Shown here piece by piece: positions 1 through 8,672 of a DNA stretch of 64,000 nt. Origin of the DNA: CAZWSC01 sp964636385 (GTDB lineage: Bacteria; Eisenbacteria; RBG-16-71-46; CAIMUX01). The notes under the pieces are model-generated. The model saw nothing but the letters and a program-made list of their open reading frames with translations. It was not told the DNA's origin and searched no databases. A program made the position numbers and the translations under genes. Positions within the stretch are counted from its first letter, which is position 1. Each line of letters begins with the position of its first letter. The DNA is taken from positions 143,472-207,471 of the forward strand of contig CAZWSC010000096.1 of assembly GCA_964636385.1 (NCBI GenBank), given 5' to 3'.

Positions 1-1
1 C

Positions 2-1045
2 TACGGGAACAGCGATCCGATGACGGCCCGGGGGCTGGCGCAACTGCAGGACACGCGCCACCTCGTGCAGAACCCTCCCGCCCTTCCCCTCTCGACACGC
101 CAGCTGGATGCGATCCATGCCATGGAGTTCACGCGGGAGGTTCATCCCTTCTACCTGTCCCGGGGACCGGTGAAGGCGCAGGAGACGATCCGCTTCTCGA
201 TAGCCGCTCACCGCGGCTGTTACGGCGAGTGCAACTTCTGCTCGATCACGGTGCACCAGGGGCGGACCGTGCAGTGGCGCAGCAGGGAGTCGATCGTCAG
301 GGAGGCCCGACGGCTGGCCAGGTCCGGGGGGTTCCGGGGGATCCTGACGGACATCGGAGGGCCTACCGCCAACATGTACGGCTTCGAGTGCGCGAGGAAG
401 CTGGAGAAGGGGGCGTGCGCGGACAGGCGCTGCATGTTCCCGCGCATCTGTCCGGGTCTCCGTCCGCGCCACCGGAACCAGATCCGGCTGCTCCGCGCGC
501 TGAGGAAGGTCAGGGGCGTGAAGAAGGTCTTCGTTGCCTCCGGGATCCGTCACGATCTCGTACTGGCCGACCGTCTTCAGGGCGTTGAGTATCTGGAAGA
601 GCTCGCAGCGCATCATGTCTCCGGTCAGATGAAGATCGCACCGGAGCACACAGATTCCGGAGTGCTGGAGCTGATGGGCAAACCGGGTCCTGAGTCCCTC
701 GAGCGGTTCAGGAGGCTTTTCGGGCAGTTGAGCCGCCGCGCGGGGAAGGAGCAGTATCTGACCTACTACCTGATCGCCGCGCATCCGGGATGTACCGGTA
801 AGGAGATGCGCAGTCTGGGCAGATACGCGGCCAGGCGCCTGCGACTCTCGCCGGAGCAGGTGCAGGTCTTCACGCCCCTGCCGTCTACCTGGTCCGGTGT
901 GATGTACTACACGGAGACTGATCCGTTCACGGGTCGACCGATCTTCGTTGAGAAGGATACCCGCCGCAGGGAGGAGCAGAAGCGCCTGGTGACCGGGCAG
1001 GCTGCCGATGGTCACGTTAGGCGCAGGAGGCGCGGGCCGGCTTGA
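2..1045 (+). CDS. ygiQ: YgiQ-family radical SAM protein, 5'-truncated by the window edge
   Basis: The reading frame is open from base 2, so the N-terminus lies outside the window. A methionine codon at 20 is internal to the family alignment and is not the real start. The radical SAM cluster motif CX3CX2C is visible as CYGECNFC (Cys codons at 218, 230 and 239), followed by the family-typical segments TDIGGPTANMYG, SGIRHDL, GQMKIAPEH, YYLIAAHPGC and QVFTPLPST. Family members are usually 550-700 residues; here the C-terminal 347 remain. The C-terminus is short and basic (RRRRRG). YgiQ proteins (UPF0313) are predicted radical SAM enzymes of unknown substrate. The family call is secure; the function is not known. 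Confidence 0.93.
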   Translation, partial: YGNSDPMTARGLAQLQDTRHLVQNPPALPLSTRQLDAIHAMEFTREVHPFYLSRGPVKAQETIRFSIAAHRGCYGECNFCSITVHQGRTVQWRSRESIVREARRLARSGGFRGILTDIGGPTANMYGFECARKLEKGACADRRCMFPRICPGLRPRHRNQIRLLRALRKVRGVKKVFVASGIRHDLVLADRLQGVEYLEELAAHHVSGQMKIAPEHTDSGVLELMGKPGPESLERFRRLFGQLSRRAGKEQYLTYYLIAAHPGCTGKEMRSLGRYAARRLRLSPEQVQVFTPLPSTWSGVMYYTETDPFTGRPIFVEKDTRRREEQKRLVTGQAADGHVRRRRRGPA

Positions 1046-1230
1046 TCGATGGATGCCCGGCATGGTAGCCTGCGCCGCAGGAGTTGCGCTTGCGTCGTCC
1101 CGCACGCTCCCGCTGCTTTGCGTGACGAGTCCCACGGATGATCCGGACTGAGTGTCCCGCCGGGTACGGCCCGCAGGCCGCCGGGACGGATGACTATGAG
1201 GGGGCACCAGGCTTCCGATCGGAGGAGCGG

Positions 1231-2229
1231 ATGATGTCTGACAATGGCCATGACAGCAGGACACCCGCATGGCCGGCCGGCGGGAGGTCCCGGCTCCGGC
1301 TCTTCCCGGCGCCGCTGCTGCTCTCCGCCGCAGTCGGCATTCTTGCGGCAATGGCAGGAACCCCGGACGCCAGGGCAGCCCAGTGGCTCTGCCCCGGCTG
1401 CACTGACGAGATCGTGGAGCGTGCCCAGGATGCCCCGTCGCTCGAGTGCCCGAACTGCGGCATCGAGTACACGAGCTTCGAGCTGTCGCCCACCCTCGCG
1501 TTCATCAATGCGGCCACGCGCGACACCGAGACTGCGTGGGTCGTGCATGTTCACGACTGCGATCGCTTTCACACTGACGGCCTGCAGGCGTTCCTCCCGC
1601 AGGGAACCGTCTGGGTTCCGTGGTCGATGGTCGACTGGTTCATCCCAAGGATGCGCATCCTGAGACTGAGAGACGGGCGGGAGGTGGCGACAGACTATCC
1701 GCTCGACCGCGCTTATTGCGCCCGGCCGCCAAAGTTCCTCTACGAGCTCACCGACACTCTCGACGTGCCCGGGAGACCCTTCCAGATCCTGACCGAAGAG
1801 CGTGAGGCGAGCATTGCGGAGCTCTTCATCGTGGCGTTCTCCCCCGAGGGCCGCGATTCCGCCCGGGTCCGTTTCATCCGCGAGATTGAGGCCGGGCTTC
1901 ATCCAAGGCTGCCCAGGACATATCCGAGGGTCTACCGCCATACCACAGTGCGGATACCGCCAGGGATCGTGGAGGACGGATGGACGGGGGAAGCGCTGTT
2001 CGATATCCGACTGCATGAACGCCGCGGGCTGATCCGCATGAACCTGCTCACCGGTACAGGGGACGAGAGGCTCGACGACATTGCCCGGCAGGCCTTGAGG
2101 CAGTCCTCGTTCGGGGTGGCGGGAGAGCTTGGCGTGGGGGTGCCGAGCTGGCAGAGAGTGCGCGTCTGTTTCGAGGGCGACTCGAGCCGCGTGGAGATCG
2201 AACCTGGAGACCAGGGTTTCTGGCGATAG
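1231..2229 (+). CDS. Exported zinc-ribbon protein with TonB-C-like tail, unknown function
   Basis: The start at 1231 (ATGATG) is chosen because GGAGGAG lies at 1221-1227; an earlier in-frame ATG at 1138 has no ribosome binding site. The 332-residue product begins with a polar segment and a hydrophobic run (LLLSAAVGILAAMA) ending near DARAAQ, which fits a signal peptide or anchor. Directly after it are two CxxC pairs, CPGC and CPNC, spaced like a small zinc ribbon. The last 80 residues (LDDIARQALRQSSF, then PSWQRVRVCF) resemble the C-terminal domain of TonB-type energy transducers. That resemblance is by eye only. It lies between the ygiQ-like gene and two D,D-carboxypeptidase genes on the same strand, so an envelope role is likely. 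I do not recognise a named family. Confidence 0.7.
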   Translation: MMSDNGHDSRTPAWPAGGRSRLRLFPAPLLLSAAVGILAAMAGTPDARAAQWLCPGCTDEIVERAQDAPSLECPNCGIEYTSFELSPTLAFINAATRDTETAWVVHVHDCDRFHTDGLQAFLPQGTVWVPWSMVDWFIPRMRILRLRDGREVATDYPLDRAYCARPPKFLYELTDTLDVPGRPFQILTEEREASIAELFIVAFSPEGRDSARVRFIREIEAGLHPRLPRTYPRVYRHTTVRIPPGIVEDGWTGEALFDIRLHERRGLIRMNLLTGTGDERLDDIARQALRQSSFGVAGELGVGVPSWQRVRVCFEGDSSRVEIEPGDQGFWR

Positions 2230-2273
2230 GGTCTCGGTCGGGGATGTTTCTACAGCCGATCAGGGAGGATCGC

Positions 2274-3545
2274 ATGGGCCGTGGTGCCGTCTCGTCGCAT
2301 GGAGGATGGTCATCGAAGCTTCCGGGGAGGGGGTCAATCAGGTGGAGACCCGGGGCGGTTTCGCTTCTCGTGTTCGCGCTCTGCTGCGCCGCTTCCTGTG
2401 GCGCAGACCGGGGGGAACAGCGTGAAGCCCGGGATATCGAGCCCGGGGAGCCTCTCTTTCTGTTCGTGGGAGCTCCCCTGCGGATAGATCCGATCCGCGC
2501 CGCATCCGCGATCCTTATCGAGCCTGAGACCAACGCCGTTCTGTACGAGCAGAATGCGCACGAGCCGAGATCTCCGGCGAGCCTGGTGAAGATCATGCTG
2601 GAGCTCGTGACACTCAACGAGATCGAGGCCGGCCGGCTTTCCCTGGATGACTCGGTCGCCACTTCCGCCTATGCCAGCAGGATCGGGGGTTCGCAGGTCT
2701 ACCTGGCGGAAGGGGAACGCTTCCCGGTAAGGGATCTGCTCAGGGCGGTCTCCATTCACTCCGCCAACGATGCATGCGTCGCCCTTGCCGAGCACATCAC
2801 GGGATCCGCAGAAGGTTTCGTCATGCTCATGAATGCGACTGCCGATCATCATGGGTTGGAGGACACCCGATTCGCCAATGTGCACGGTCTGGACATCAAC
2901 CCACAGGCGCAGAACGTGAGCACAGCCCGGGACATCTCGCAGATGGGACGTGAACTGATCCGTTACCCCGGGGCATTGGAAAGATCCTCAACCGAGATGG
3001 CCCTCTTCAGGAACGGAGAGTTCGAGATGAGGAACCGCAACAGCCTGGTGGGCCGGTTTCCCGGGCTGGACGGGGTCAAGACCGGTTTCACGAACAGGGC
3101 CGGCCACTGCCTCTGCGCAACGGCGGTGCGCAACGACATGCGTCTCATCTCCGTTGTGATGGGCGCCAACTCGAGCCAGGATCGCTTCAGGGAATCCGCG
3201 CGGCTCCTCTCCGCCGGATTCAGCAGTTATCTGCCGTACAGGTTCAGTGAGTTCGGAGACACCCTCGAGAGCTCTGTTGCGATTCCCGGAGGGAGTCCGG
3301 GTACCGTCGCCGCGATCGCCGATCGCAGTGTGACGCTGCTGGTCTCCAGGCCCGACGAGCGCGACATCACAACTGAGTTTGTTCCGAGAACCGGTCTTGC
3401 CGCTCCGCTGGAGGCGGGCGACACGCTGGGCATCTGCCTGGTGAGGTCGGGCGTAAACATCCTGGCTGAGATCCCGGCAGTGAGCCCCGAGCCTGTCGCC
3501 CGTACCGGCATCGGTCCTCTGGTCCGGCGCATCTTCGGCGGGTGA
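2274..3545 (+). CDS. D-alanyl-D-alanine carboxypeptidase (peptidase S11), copy 1
   Basis: Penicillin-binding-protein fold enzyme expected to trim the terminal D-Ala from peptidoglycan stem peptides in the periplasm. All three active-site motifs are present: SLVK (Ser103, Lys106) within SPASLVK, the SxN motif SAN (Ser163), and KTG (Lys269) within DGVKTGF. The start at 2274 follows AGGGAGGA (2262-2269) and is preferred over an in-frame ATG at 2244. A hydrophobic segment ending in CCAASC suggests a signal peptide, perhaps a lipoprotein signal. About 110 residues follow the catalytic domain, in the place of the usual PBP5 C-terminal domain, with no obvious amphipathic membrane anchor. The next gene is a paralogue that starts 2 bases after this stop codon, so the two are almost certainly co-transcribed. 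Confidence 0.93.
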   Translation: MGRGAVSSHGGWSSKLPGRGSIRWRPGAVSLLVFALCCAASCGADRGEQREARDIEPGEPLFLFVGAPLRIDPIRAASAILIEPETNAVLYEQNAHEPRSPASLVKIMLELVTLNEIEAGRLSLDDSVATSAYASRIGGSQVYLAEGERFPVRDLLRAVSIHSANDACVALAEHITGSAEGFVMLMNATADHHGLEDTRFANVHGLDINPQAQNVSTARDISQMGRELIRYPGALERSSTEMALFRNGEFEMRNRNSLVGRFPGLDGVKTGFTNRAGHCLCATAVRNDMRLISVVMGANSSQDRFRESARLLSAGFSSYLPYRFSEFGDTLESSVAIPGGSPGTVAAIADRSVTLLVSRPDERDITTEFVPRTGLAAPLEAGDTLGICLVRSGVNILAEIPAVSPEPVARTGIGPLVRRIFGG

Positions 3546-3547
3546 GC

Positions 3548-4822
3548 ATGACAAGGCCGATCCGCAACAACATGGATGGCATCGTGTCCGGCTGCAGACG
3601 CGGAGCAAGCCGTGCCTTCGAGTGTGGAACCACCGTGATCCGTTCGGGTGGTCTGGCTGTAATGCTGATTGCCGTGGCTGCCGCCCTTGTGTGCGTCCGG
3701 ACATCGGATGCTCCGGCCTATCCCTCGCGTGCCGGTGCCGCGCCGACGATAGTTCCTACCTGCCGCGGAGACTACGCCGCGGCAATCGTCGTGGAGGTGG
3801 AGACCGGCACGGTGCTGTCATCGAGGAATCCGGATCTGGTGCGCTCTCCGGCCAGCCTGACAAAGCTGATGACCGGCCTTCTGGTCCTGGAGGCGATCAG
3901 GGAAGGCCAGGTCTCGCTGGAGGACTCGCTGGTTACGCCGAAGGAGGTCAGGGCGACATACGGATCAAGGGTTCATCTGTGGGTTGGGGAGAGGGTATCC
4001 ATACACGATGCCCTTGCCGCGCTCTTCATCGCATCCGGAAACGATGCGGCCACCGCCCTTGCCTGTCATCTTGGCGGATCCGAGGAGGCGTTCGTGCGAA
4101 GGATGAATGAGCGTGCGGGCGAACTGGGGATGTACAGGACTCACTTCACGAATCCACATGGCCTGGACAACGGCCGGCACTCGACCAATGTGTCGACTGC
4201 CAGAGACATGGCGAGACTGTCCCGCGAGCTTCTGCGGCATCCCCTGGCCATGGAGATATCGGGAATGGAGACCCACACCATCCGCGGGACGCAGGCCATA
4301 CGCAACACGAACAGGCTGGTCGGGCGGCTTCCCGGGGTGAACGGATTGAAGACGGGTTACACATCCAGGGCCGGCTTCTGTCTCGCCGCCGCAGCCGAGC
4401 GTAATGGCCTGCGGATCGTTACGGTGCTGCTGGGCTCACCTGCGGGGAACACTCGCTTCAGCGAAGCGGCAGGTTTGATTACCAGGGCGTTTACCGAGTA
4501 CCAGGTGGTTCCCATGGTGCGCGAAGGGCAGGACCTGGCAAGGATGCTGATGGTGCGCAACGGTTCTCCATCCCGCGTTCGCCTCATGGCCGGATCGGAT
4601 GTCAGCGTTCTTCTATCCACTGAGAACAGGCTCGAGGTGCGCCTGGAGGTCGACGCGCCGCCGCTTGTGCATGCCCCTGTCAGGCCCGGCGCGAGGCTGG
4701 GTCACGTCCGGGTCTTCATCGCCGACAGCCTGGCGGCGGAAGGGCCTGCGGTGGCCGCGTCCCATGTCCGCAGGGCCGGCTTACTGGACCGGCTCGGCCG
4801 GCACTTCGGGCTGGGTGAGTAG
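3548..4822 (+). CDS. D-alanyl-D-alanine carboxypeptidase (peptidase S11), copy 2
   Basis: Second S11 enzyme in tandem with copy 1. The motifs are SLTK (Ser103, Lys106), SGN (Ser163) and KTG (Lys268), at almost identical residue numbers to copy 1, which points to gene duplication. The ATG at 3548 is taken as start; an in-frame GTG at 3542 overlaps the upstream stop and is an alternative. The N-terminus carries a hydrophobic signal or anchor (GLAVMLIAVAAALVCV). The SxN motif differs between the copies (SAN versus SGN), so substrate preference may differ. It lies 11 bases upstream of the ThyX-like gene. It is very likely a periplasmic peptidoglycan carboxypeptidase; an endopeptidase activity cannot be excluded from sequence. 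Confidence 0.93.
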   Translation: MTRPIRNNMDGIVSGCRRGASRAFECGTTVIRSGGLAVMLIAVAAALVCVRTSDAPAYPSRAGAAPTIVPTCRGDYAAAIVVEVETGTVLSSRNPDLVRSPASLTKLMTGLLVLEAIREGQVSLEDSLVTPKEVRATYGSRVHLWVGERVSIHDALAALFIASGNDAATALACHLGGSEEAFVRRMNERAGELGMYRTHFTNPHGLDNGRHSTNVSTARDMARLSRELLRHPLAMEISGMETHTIRGTQAIRNTNRLVGRLPGVNGLKTGYTSRAGFCLAAAAERNGLRIVTVLLGSPAGNTRFSEAAGLITRAFTEYQVVPMVREGQDLARMLMVRNGSPSRVRLMAGSDVSVLLSTENRLEVRLEVDAPPLVHAPVRPGARLGHVRVFIADSLAAEGPAVAASHVRRAGLLDRLGRHFGLGE

Positions 4823-4833
4823 GTTGCCCGGGC

Positions 4834-6432
4834 ATGAGTTTCGAGCCGATGGTCCGCGGGATCGGCAATGGGCCGGGATCTGAGGCAGCGGAGAGGATGG
4901 TGCCCTTGCGCGTCGAACTGGCCGGGTTCAACATCGATTCCGCGGTGCAGGATGAAGCCCGCCGGCATCTCGGGCGGTTTGCCGATCTGCCGCCATCCGG
5001 CGACCCTGAGGTGGAGAGCATCCGCCGGGACGTGCAGGCCTTCCTGGCGCAGGACTGCTGGACTCCCGAGATCCTCGCGGCGGCTTACGCCCGGATCAGC
5101 CGCGATCCCGCCGCCGTCGGAGAGCTGCGCGCGAAGGCCCGCTCCGAGGTGGACAGGGCGCGCAGGAGCAATGAGACGATCGTCTTCGGCATGGGCCACA
5201 GCTCCGTGGCCGAGCATGCCGTCTTCAACTTCGATGTCACCGGATTGTCCCGCCTTGCCGTGGAAGTACTGGAAGGCCGTCGGCTGGCCAGCTTCACGGA
5301 GAAGTCACAGCGTTACATCCTGCTGGAGGAAGACTGGGTTCTGCCCGGGGAGATCCGTGGGACCGCCTGCGAGGCACTCTTCCGCGAGACCCTGGAGGCG
5401 CAGTGCAGATTCTACAGCGAGGCTTACGAGCGGCTCACGGGCCGTGCCGACGCTGATGAAGCCGGCGGGGCTGCCAGAGCGACGGAGGTGGCGAAGACTC
5501 GCCGCGAGATCGAAGGATCGGCCAGGGAGGATGCCCGCTACGGCCTCAGCCTTGCCACTACTGTTCAGCTCGGGATGACGGTGAATGCCCGGACTCTCGA
5601 GTCCCTGATCCGCGGGTGCAGGGCGCATGAGCTCTCGGAGTTGCGATCCCTCGGCGATGCCTTCTACGGTGCGTCAGGCGGACTGGCTCCCTCCCTGATC
5701 AAGTACACGGATCCCTCACCCTATCTGACGGGGGCAAGACCCCGACTGGCCGGCATTGTTGAGAGGGCCGGTTCTTCCGGCTGCGAGGATGCGCACGACG
5801 CGGCCGTCCGACTTGTCTCATGCACGCCGGATGCCGACCGGGTACTCGCGGGGGCGATCATCTACTCCTTCGGCCATGGTGACTACGGGGCATCGATGCG
5901 GAAGGCGCGGCAACTGTCGCAGAGGGAACTGGAGGCGCTGGTCCGGGCTCATCTCGACCTGCTGGGTCCGCACGATGCGGTCCTGAGGGAGTTCGAGCAT
6001 GTCGAGCTGACGTACGATCTGACTGTCAGCGCGGCATGCTATGCGCAGCTCAAGAGGCACCGGATGGCCACGATTACTGCGCAGAACTACGATCCCTCCC
6101 TGGGCGTCACGATTCCCGACTCATTCCTCGATGCAGGACTCAACGAACCCTTCCTGGAGCTGGTGCGGCGGACCGAGGAGTGTCGCGAACGGATCGCGAG
6201 GGAATCACAGCCGGCGTCCGCGTACATTCTGACGAATGCCCACCGGCGGCGCGTGCTCCTGAAGGTCAACGCCCGCGAGCTTGTGCACATATCGAGATTG
6301 CGGGAAGACAGGCACGCCCAGTGGGACATCCGGCGCGTGGCGGCTGCGATGATCTCGCAGGCGCGGGGATGCATGCCCCTGACGATGTCGGCCGCCGGCG
6401 GCAAGGATGCATTCGGGCAGGCTTCGGCGTGA
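4834..6432 (+). CDS. Tandem double-domain FAD-dependent thymidylate synthase (ThyX-like)
   Basis: ThyX makes dTMP from dUMP using FAD, NADPH and methylenetetrahydrofolate. Classical ThyX is about 220-250 residues; this protein is 532 and holds two ThyX-like halves. The first (roughly residues 100-310) contains GHSSVAEHAVFNF and then GRRLASFTEKSQRY, which aligns with the signature RHRX7S: the first two residues are changed to Gly148-Arg149, but the distal Ser158 and QRY are kept. The second (roughly 330-520) contains EHVELTYDLTVSA and RHRMATITAQNY, with an intact RHR at 408-410 but Asn418 in place of the Ser. The halves therefore carry complementary parts of the motif. Long ThyX homologues of this kind are known to me from other bacteria, but whether they synthesise dTMP is unclear. 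An internal ATG at 4897 is a weaker alternative start. Confidence 0.85.
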   Translation: MSFEPMVRGIGNGPGSEAAERMVPLRVELAGFNIDSAVQDEARRHLGRFADLPPSGDPEVESIRRDVQAFLAQDCWTPEILAAAYARISRDPAAVGELRAKARSEVDRARRSNETIVFGMGHSSVAEHAVFNFDVTGLSRLAVEVLEGRRLASFTEKSQRYILLEEDWVLPGEIRGTACEALFRETLEAQCRFYSEAYERLTGRADADEAGGAARATEVAKTRREIEGSAREDARYGLSLATTVQLGMTVNARTLESLIRGCRAHELSELRSLGDAFYGASGGLAPSLIKYTDPSPYLTGARPRLAGIVERAGSSGCEDAHDAAVRLVSCTPDADRVLAGAIIYSFGHGDYGASMRKARQLSQRELEALVRAHLDLLGPHDAVLREFEHVELTYDLTVSAACYAQLKRHRMATITAQNYDPSLGVTIPDSFLDAGLNEPFLELVRRTEECRERIARESQPASAYILTNAHRRRVLLKVNARELVHISRLREDRHAQWDIRRVAAAMISQARGCMPLTMSAAGGKDAFGQASA

Positions 6433-6500
6433 CACGAATCCGATCCGGCCCGATCATCCGCGTGCACTTCCGGTGTCAGGGGGTGCGCGAGTGATGCGGT

Positions 6501-7103
6501 CTAACGGATCAGCCTGCTCCAGGCCTTGAACTGTGCCGTTGCGCACACCTCGAGCATCTCGAAGATCGCAGTCTCCAGGTTCGTGATCTTCACACCCTCC
6601 TGCTCCATCCGGCGAAGCGCGGTCTCCTTGTGGAGGGAGCTCCGCGACGAGACCGCATCCGCGGCGAGGTGCACCTCGAACCCCATCTGAACGAGGTGCA
6701 GTGCCGTCTGCAGCACGCAGACGTGGGACTCAACGCCGCAGAGCACGACCTCCCGGCGGCCCAGCGCCCGCAGTCTCTCCATGAAGGGGGGGTGGAGCGC
6801 GCAGCTGAAGCTGAGCTTGTCCATCGGGTCATAGCAGGCCCGGGGGTCCTCCGCGGGAATGCCGGCATCACCTGCGGCCTCCCCGAGCGGGTCCGGGCCG
6901 TCCAGGGCCTCGATCACACGGGGGTCGGTGGCTCCGATCCCTTTGGCGTACTGCTCGGTGATCAGGATCGGCGCCCTCAGGATCCGGAAGCCGAGGATGA
7001 GGCGGCGGATCGCCTCCACGACCATGTCGGAGTCCTGCATCACGGGCAGGATGCGCTCCTGCACGTCTATGACCGCCAGAACGGCCTTTTCCCTGCTCAA
7101 CAT
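6501..7103 (-). CDS. Isochorismatase-family cysteine hydrolase
   Basis: A 200-residue single-domain protein of the isochorismatase-like fold, which covers nicotinamidases, ureidoacrylate amidohydrolases and related C-N hydrolases. The expected catalytic triad is visible: Asp13 in VIDVQE, Lys96 in DKLSFS and Cys129 in GVESHVC. Other family landmarks are PILITEQY and the AADAVSSRS segment near the end. The GVESHVC variant and short length fit the hydrolase subgroup without a carrier domain (YcaC/MAR1 type). It lies 80 bases downstream of a kinase-like gene on the same strand and converges on thyX. The substrate cannot be told from sequence. Confidence 0.9.
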   Translation of the reverse strand: MLSREKAVLAVIDVQERILPVMQDSDMVVEAIRRLILGFRILRAPILITEQYAKGIGATDPRVIEALDGPDPLGEAAGDAGIPAEDPRACYDPMDKLSFSCALHPPFMERLRALGRREVVLCGVESHVCVLQTALHLVQMGFEVHLAADAVSSRSSLHKETALRRMEQEGVKITNLETAIFEMLEVCATAQFKAWSRLIR

Positions 7104-7183
7104 GTTTCGAGTCCTCCGGGCGGTTGTCCGTCATGCCCTGCCGGCGGGCATCCGGCGGGGCGCAGGCTGCGATCCGGCAGAGT

Positions 7184-7921
7184 CTACCAGGTAATCATCT
7201 CCAGGAAGCCCCGCAACTGGGACATGGTCCGGAACTTACCCAGGATGAGGCCCTGCTTCAATCCACAGCAGATCTCCTTCACGACCCGTGGCTGACGTGA
7301 GTAGTGCCCGGCTCCTCCCAGCACCTGATAGAAGACGTGGATGGCGTTGATGATGTCGGACTGACGGTTCTCGACCAGGGTCCCCTCCCAGCTGTATGGA
7401 TCCAGGATCTTGATGTCGAATCCCAGGCCAAAGCGCAGGACGATGACATTCTCCAGGTGCACATCGCCATGATACTCGTTCATCAGGTGAATGGGCTCCA
7501 GGCCCACCACGAGCGCGTGGAGCAGGTGCAGCGCTTCGAATGTGCGAAGCCGGTTCTTGGGAAATCGTTTCAGGAACTCGGGGAGCATCTCCCCCTCCAC
7601 GAAGTCCGAGATCAGAACCGTTACCGGCTCCCGCCTGAACTGGATGGTCTCCTCGGCATGGTACTGGATCAGGATTGGGCAGTGGCGCAGCTTGTGCAGC
7701 TTCTTCGCGTAGATGATGGATCTGCGGTGGCCGACATTGCGCTGCGGGAACAGAAGCTTGGCCGCGCGCTCGATTCCGGACCGCACTTCCACGATCTTGT
7801 AGACCTCGCCCTCGTACCCGCTGCCGAGGCGTGAGACAACCCTGTACTTGCGTGCGATCATGTGGCCCGGCTTGAGGCCGAAGAACTGGACTTTGCTCCT
7901 GGCTGGCGCCTTTGCGGGCAT
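7184..7921 (-). CDS. Small protein-kinase-like protein
   Basis: The start at 7921 is chosen for the strong purine-rich site GAGGGAGGG just upstream; translation from further upstream would add proline-rich, non-homologous sequence. The 245-residue protein contains a compact kinase fold: a glycine-rich loop GSGYEGEVYK (33-42), the putative ATP-anchoring Lys55 in AAKLLF, a catalytic loop HGDVHLEN (Asp153, Asn158) and a metal-binding aspartate in ILDPYS (Asp174) where DFG is expected. The HGDxHxxN form is typical of small-molecule and atypical kinases rather than canonical Ser/Thr kinases. There is no membrane segment and no sensor domain. Kinase fold is likely; whether it phosphorylates protein, sugar or lipid is unknown. 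Confidence 0.8.
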   Translation of the reverse strand: MPAKAPARSKVQFFGLKPGHMIARKYRVVSRLGSGYEGEVYKIVEVRSGIERAAKLLFPQRNVGHRRSIIYAKKLHKLRHCPILIQYHAEETIQFRREPVTVLISDFVEGEMLPEFLKRFPKNRLRTFEALHLLHALVVGLEPIHLMNEYHGDVHLENVIVLRFGLGFDIKILDPYSWEGTLVENRQSDIINAIHVFYQVLGGAGHYSRQPRVVKEICCGLKQGLILGKFRTMSQLRGFLEMITW

Positions 7922-8048
7922 TGTACCCTCCCTCTTCACGGCGGCTCCCCATGGACTCGGGGGCCGGTCTGGGTCGCGGAAAACAGGATAGCAGCCCAAA
8001 GTCTCCGCTGGTATCCTCCGGCGGTGTGAAACCGCAAATGGAGGTGCG

Positions 8049-8654
8049 ATGGGCTCCGTCCGGCTGATTCTGGCATCCTCCTCTCCCTATCGCCGGGAGC
8101 TCCTCCGGCGGCTTCGGACCCCGTTCGAAGCGGTGGATCCCGAATTCGTGGAGATCCCCCCCCCGCCGGAGCCGGCATCTGCGGCCGATGTCCAGAACGT
8201 TGTCCTCGAGAACGCCCGGGGCAAGGCAGGATCCCTGAGAGGCAGGTTCCCGGGGAGCCTGATCCTGGCCTCTGACCAGCTCGGGGAGTGCGAGGGGCGC
8301 GTGCTCAGCAAGCCGGGGACCAGGGAACGGGCTGTGGAACAGCTTGGCTTTCTCTCAGGCAGGGAACACAGGCTGCACGGAGGGATCATCCTGCTGGATA
8401 CTGTTTCCGGCAGGGAGTGGGCGGAGGTGACTGTGAGCCGAATGCGAATGCGGAGGCTCAGCCCGGGACAGATCCGGCGGTACGTGGAGCTGGATGATCC
8501 CGTCCATTGCGCGGGGAGCTACAAGTCGGAGTGCCTGGGGGTGGCTCTCTTTGAGTCTATGAAGGGAGATGATCCCACCGCCATAGTCGGGCTCTCGTTG
8601 TCGGCCACGTGCCGGCTCCTCCTGGAAGCAGGTCTGGATGTGCTGGAACCATGA
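8049..8654 (+). CDS. maf: Maf-family nucleotide pyrophosphatase
   Basis: Maf/YhdE/YceF enzymes hydrolyse non-canonical or modified nucleoside triphosphates to monophosphates. The 201-residue length is normal. The N-terminal signature LASSSPYRRELL, the SDQLGECEGRVLSKPG segment with the catalytic aspartate, and the C-terminal CAGSYKSECLG and DDPTAIVGLSL blocks are all recognisable. GGAGGTG lies just before the ATG at 8049. Clean divergent spacing of 127 bases separates it from the kinase-like gene on the other strand. The squalene/phytoene synthase gene follows after 18 bases, so the two are probably co-transcribed. Confidence 0.93.
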   Translation: MGSVRLILASSSPYRRELLRRLRTPFEAVDPEFVEIPPPPEPASAADVQNVVLENARGKAGSLRGRFPGSLILASDQLGECEGRVLSKPGTRERAVEQLGFLSGREHRLHGGIILLDTVSGREWAEVTVSRMRMRRLSPGQIRRYVELDDPVHCAGSYKSECLGVALFESMKGDDPTAIVGLSLSATCRLLLEAGLDVLEP

Positions 8655-8672
8655 CAGTGTGAGGTCGTCCGT

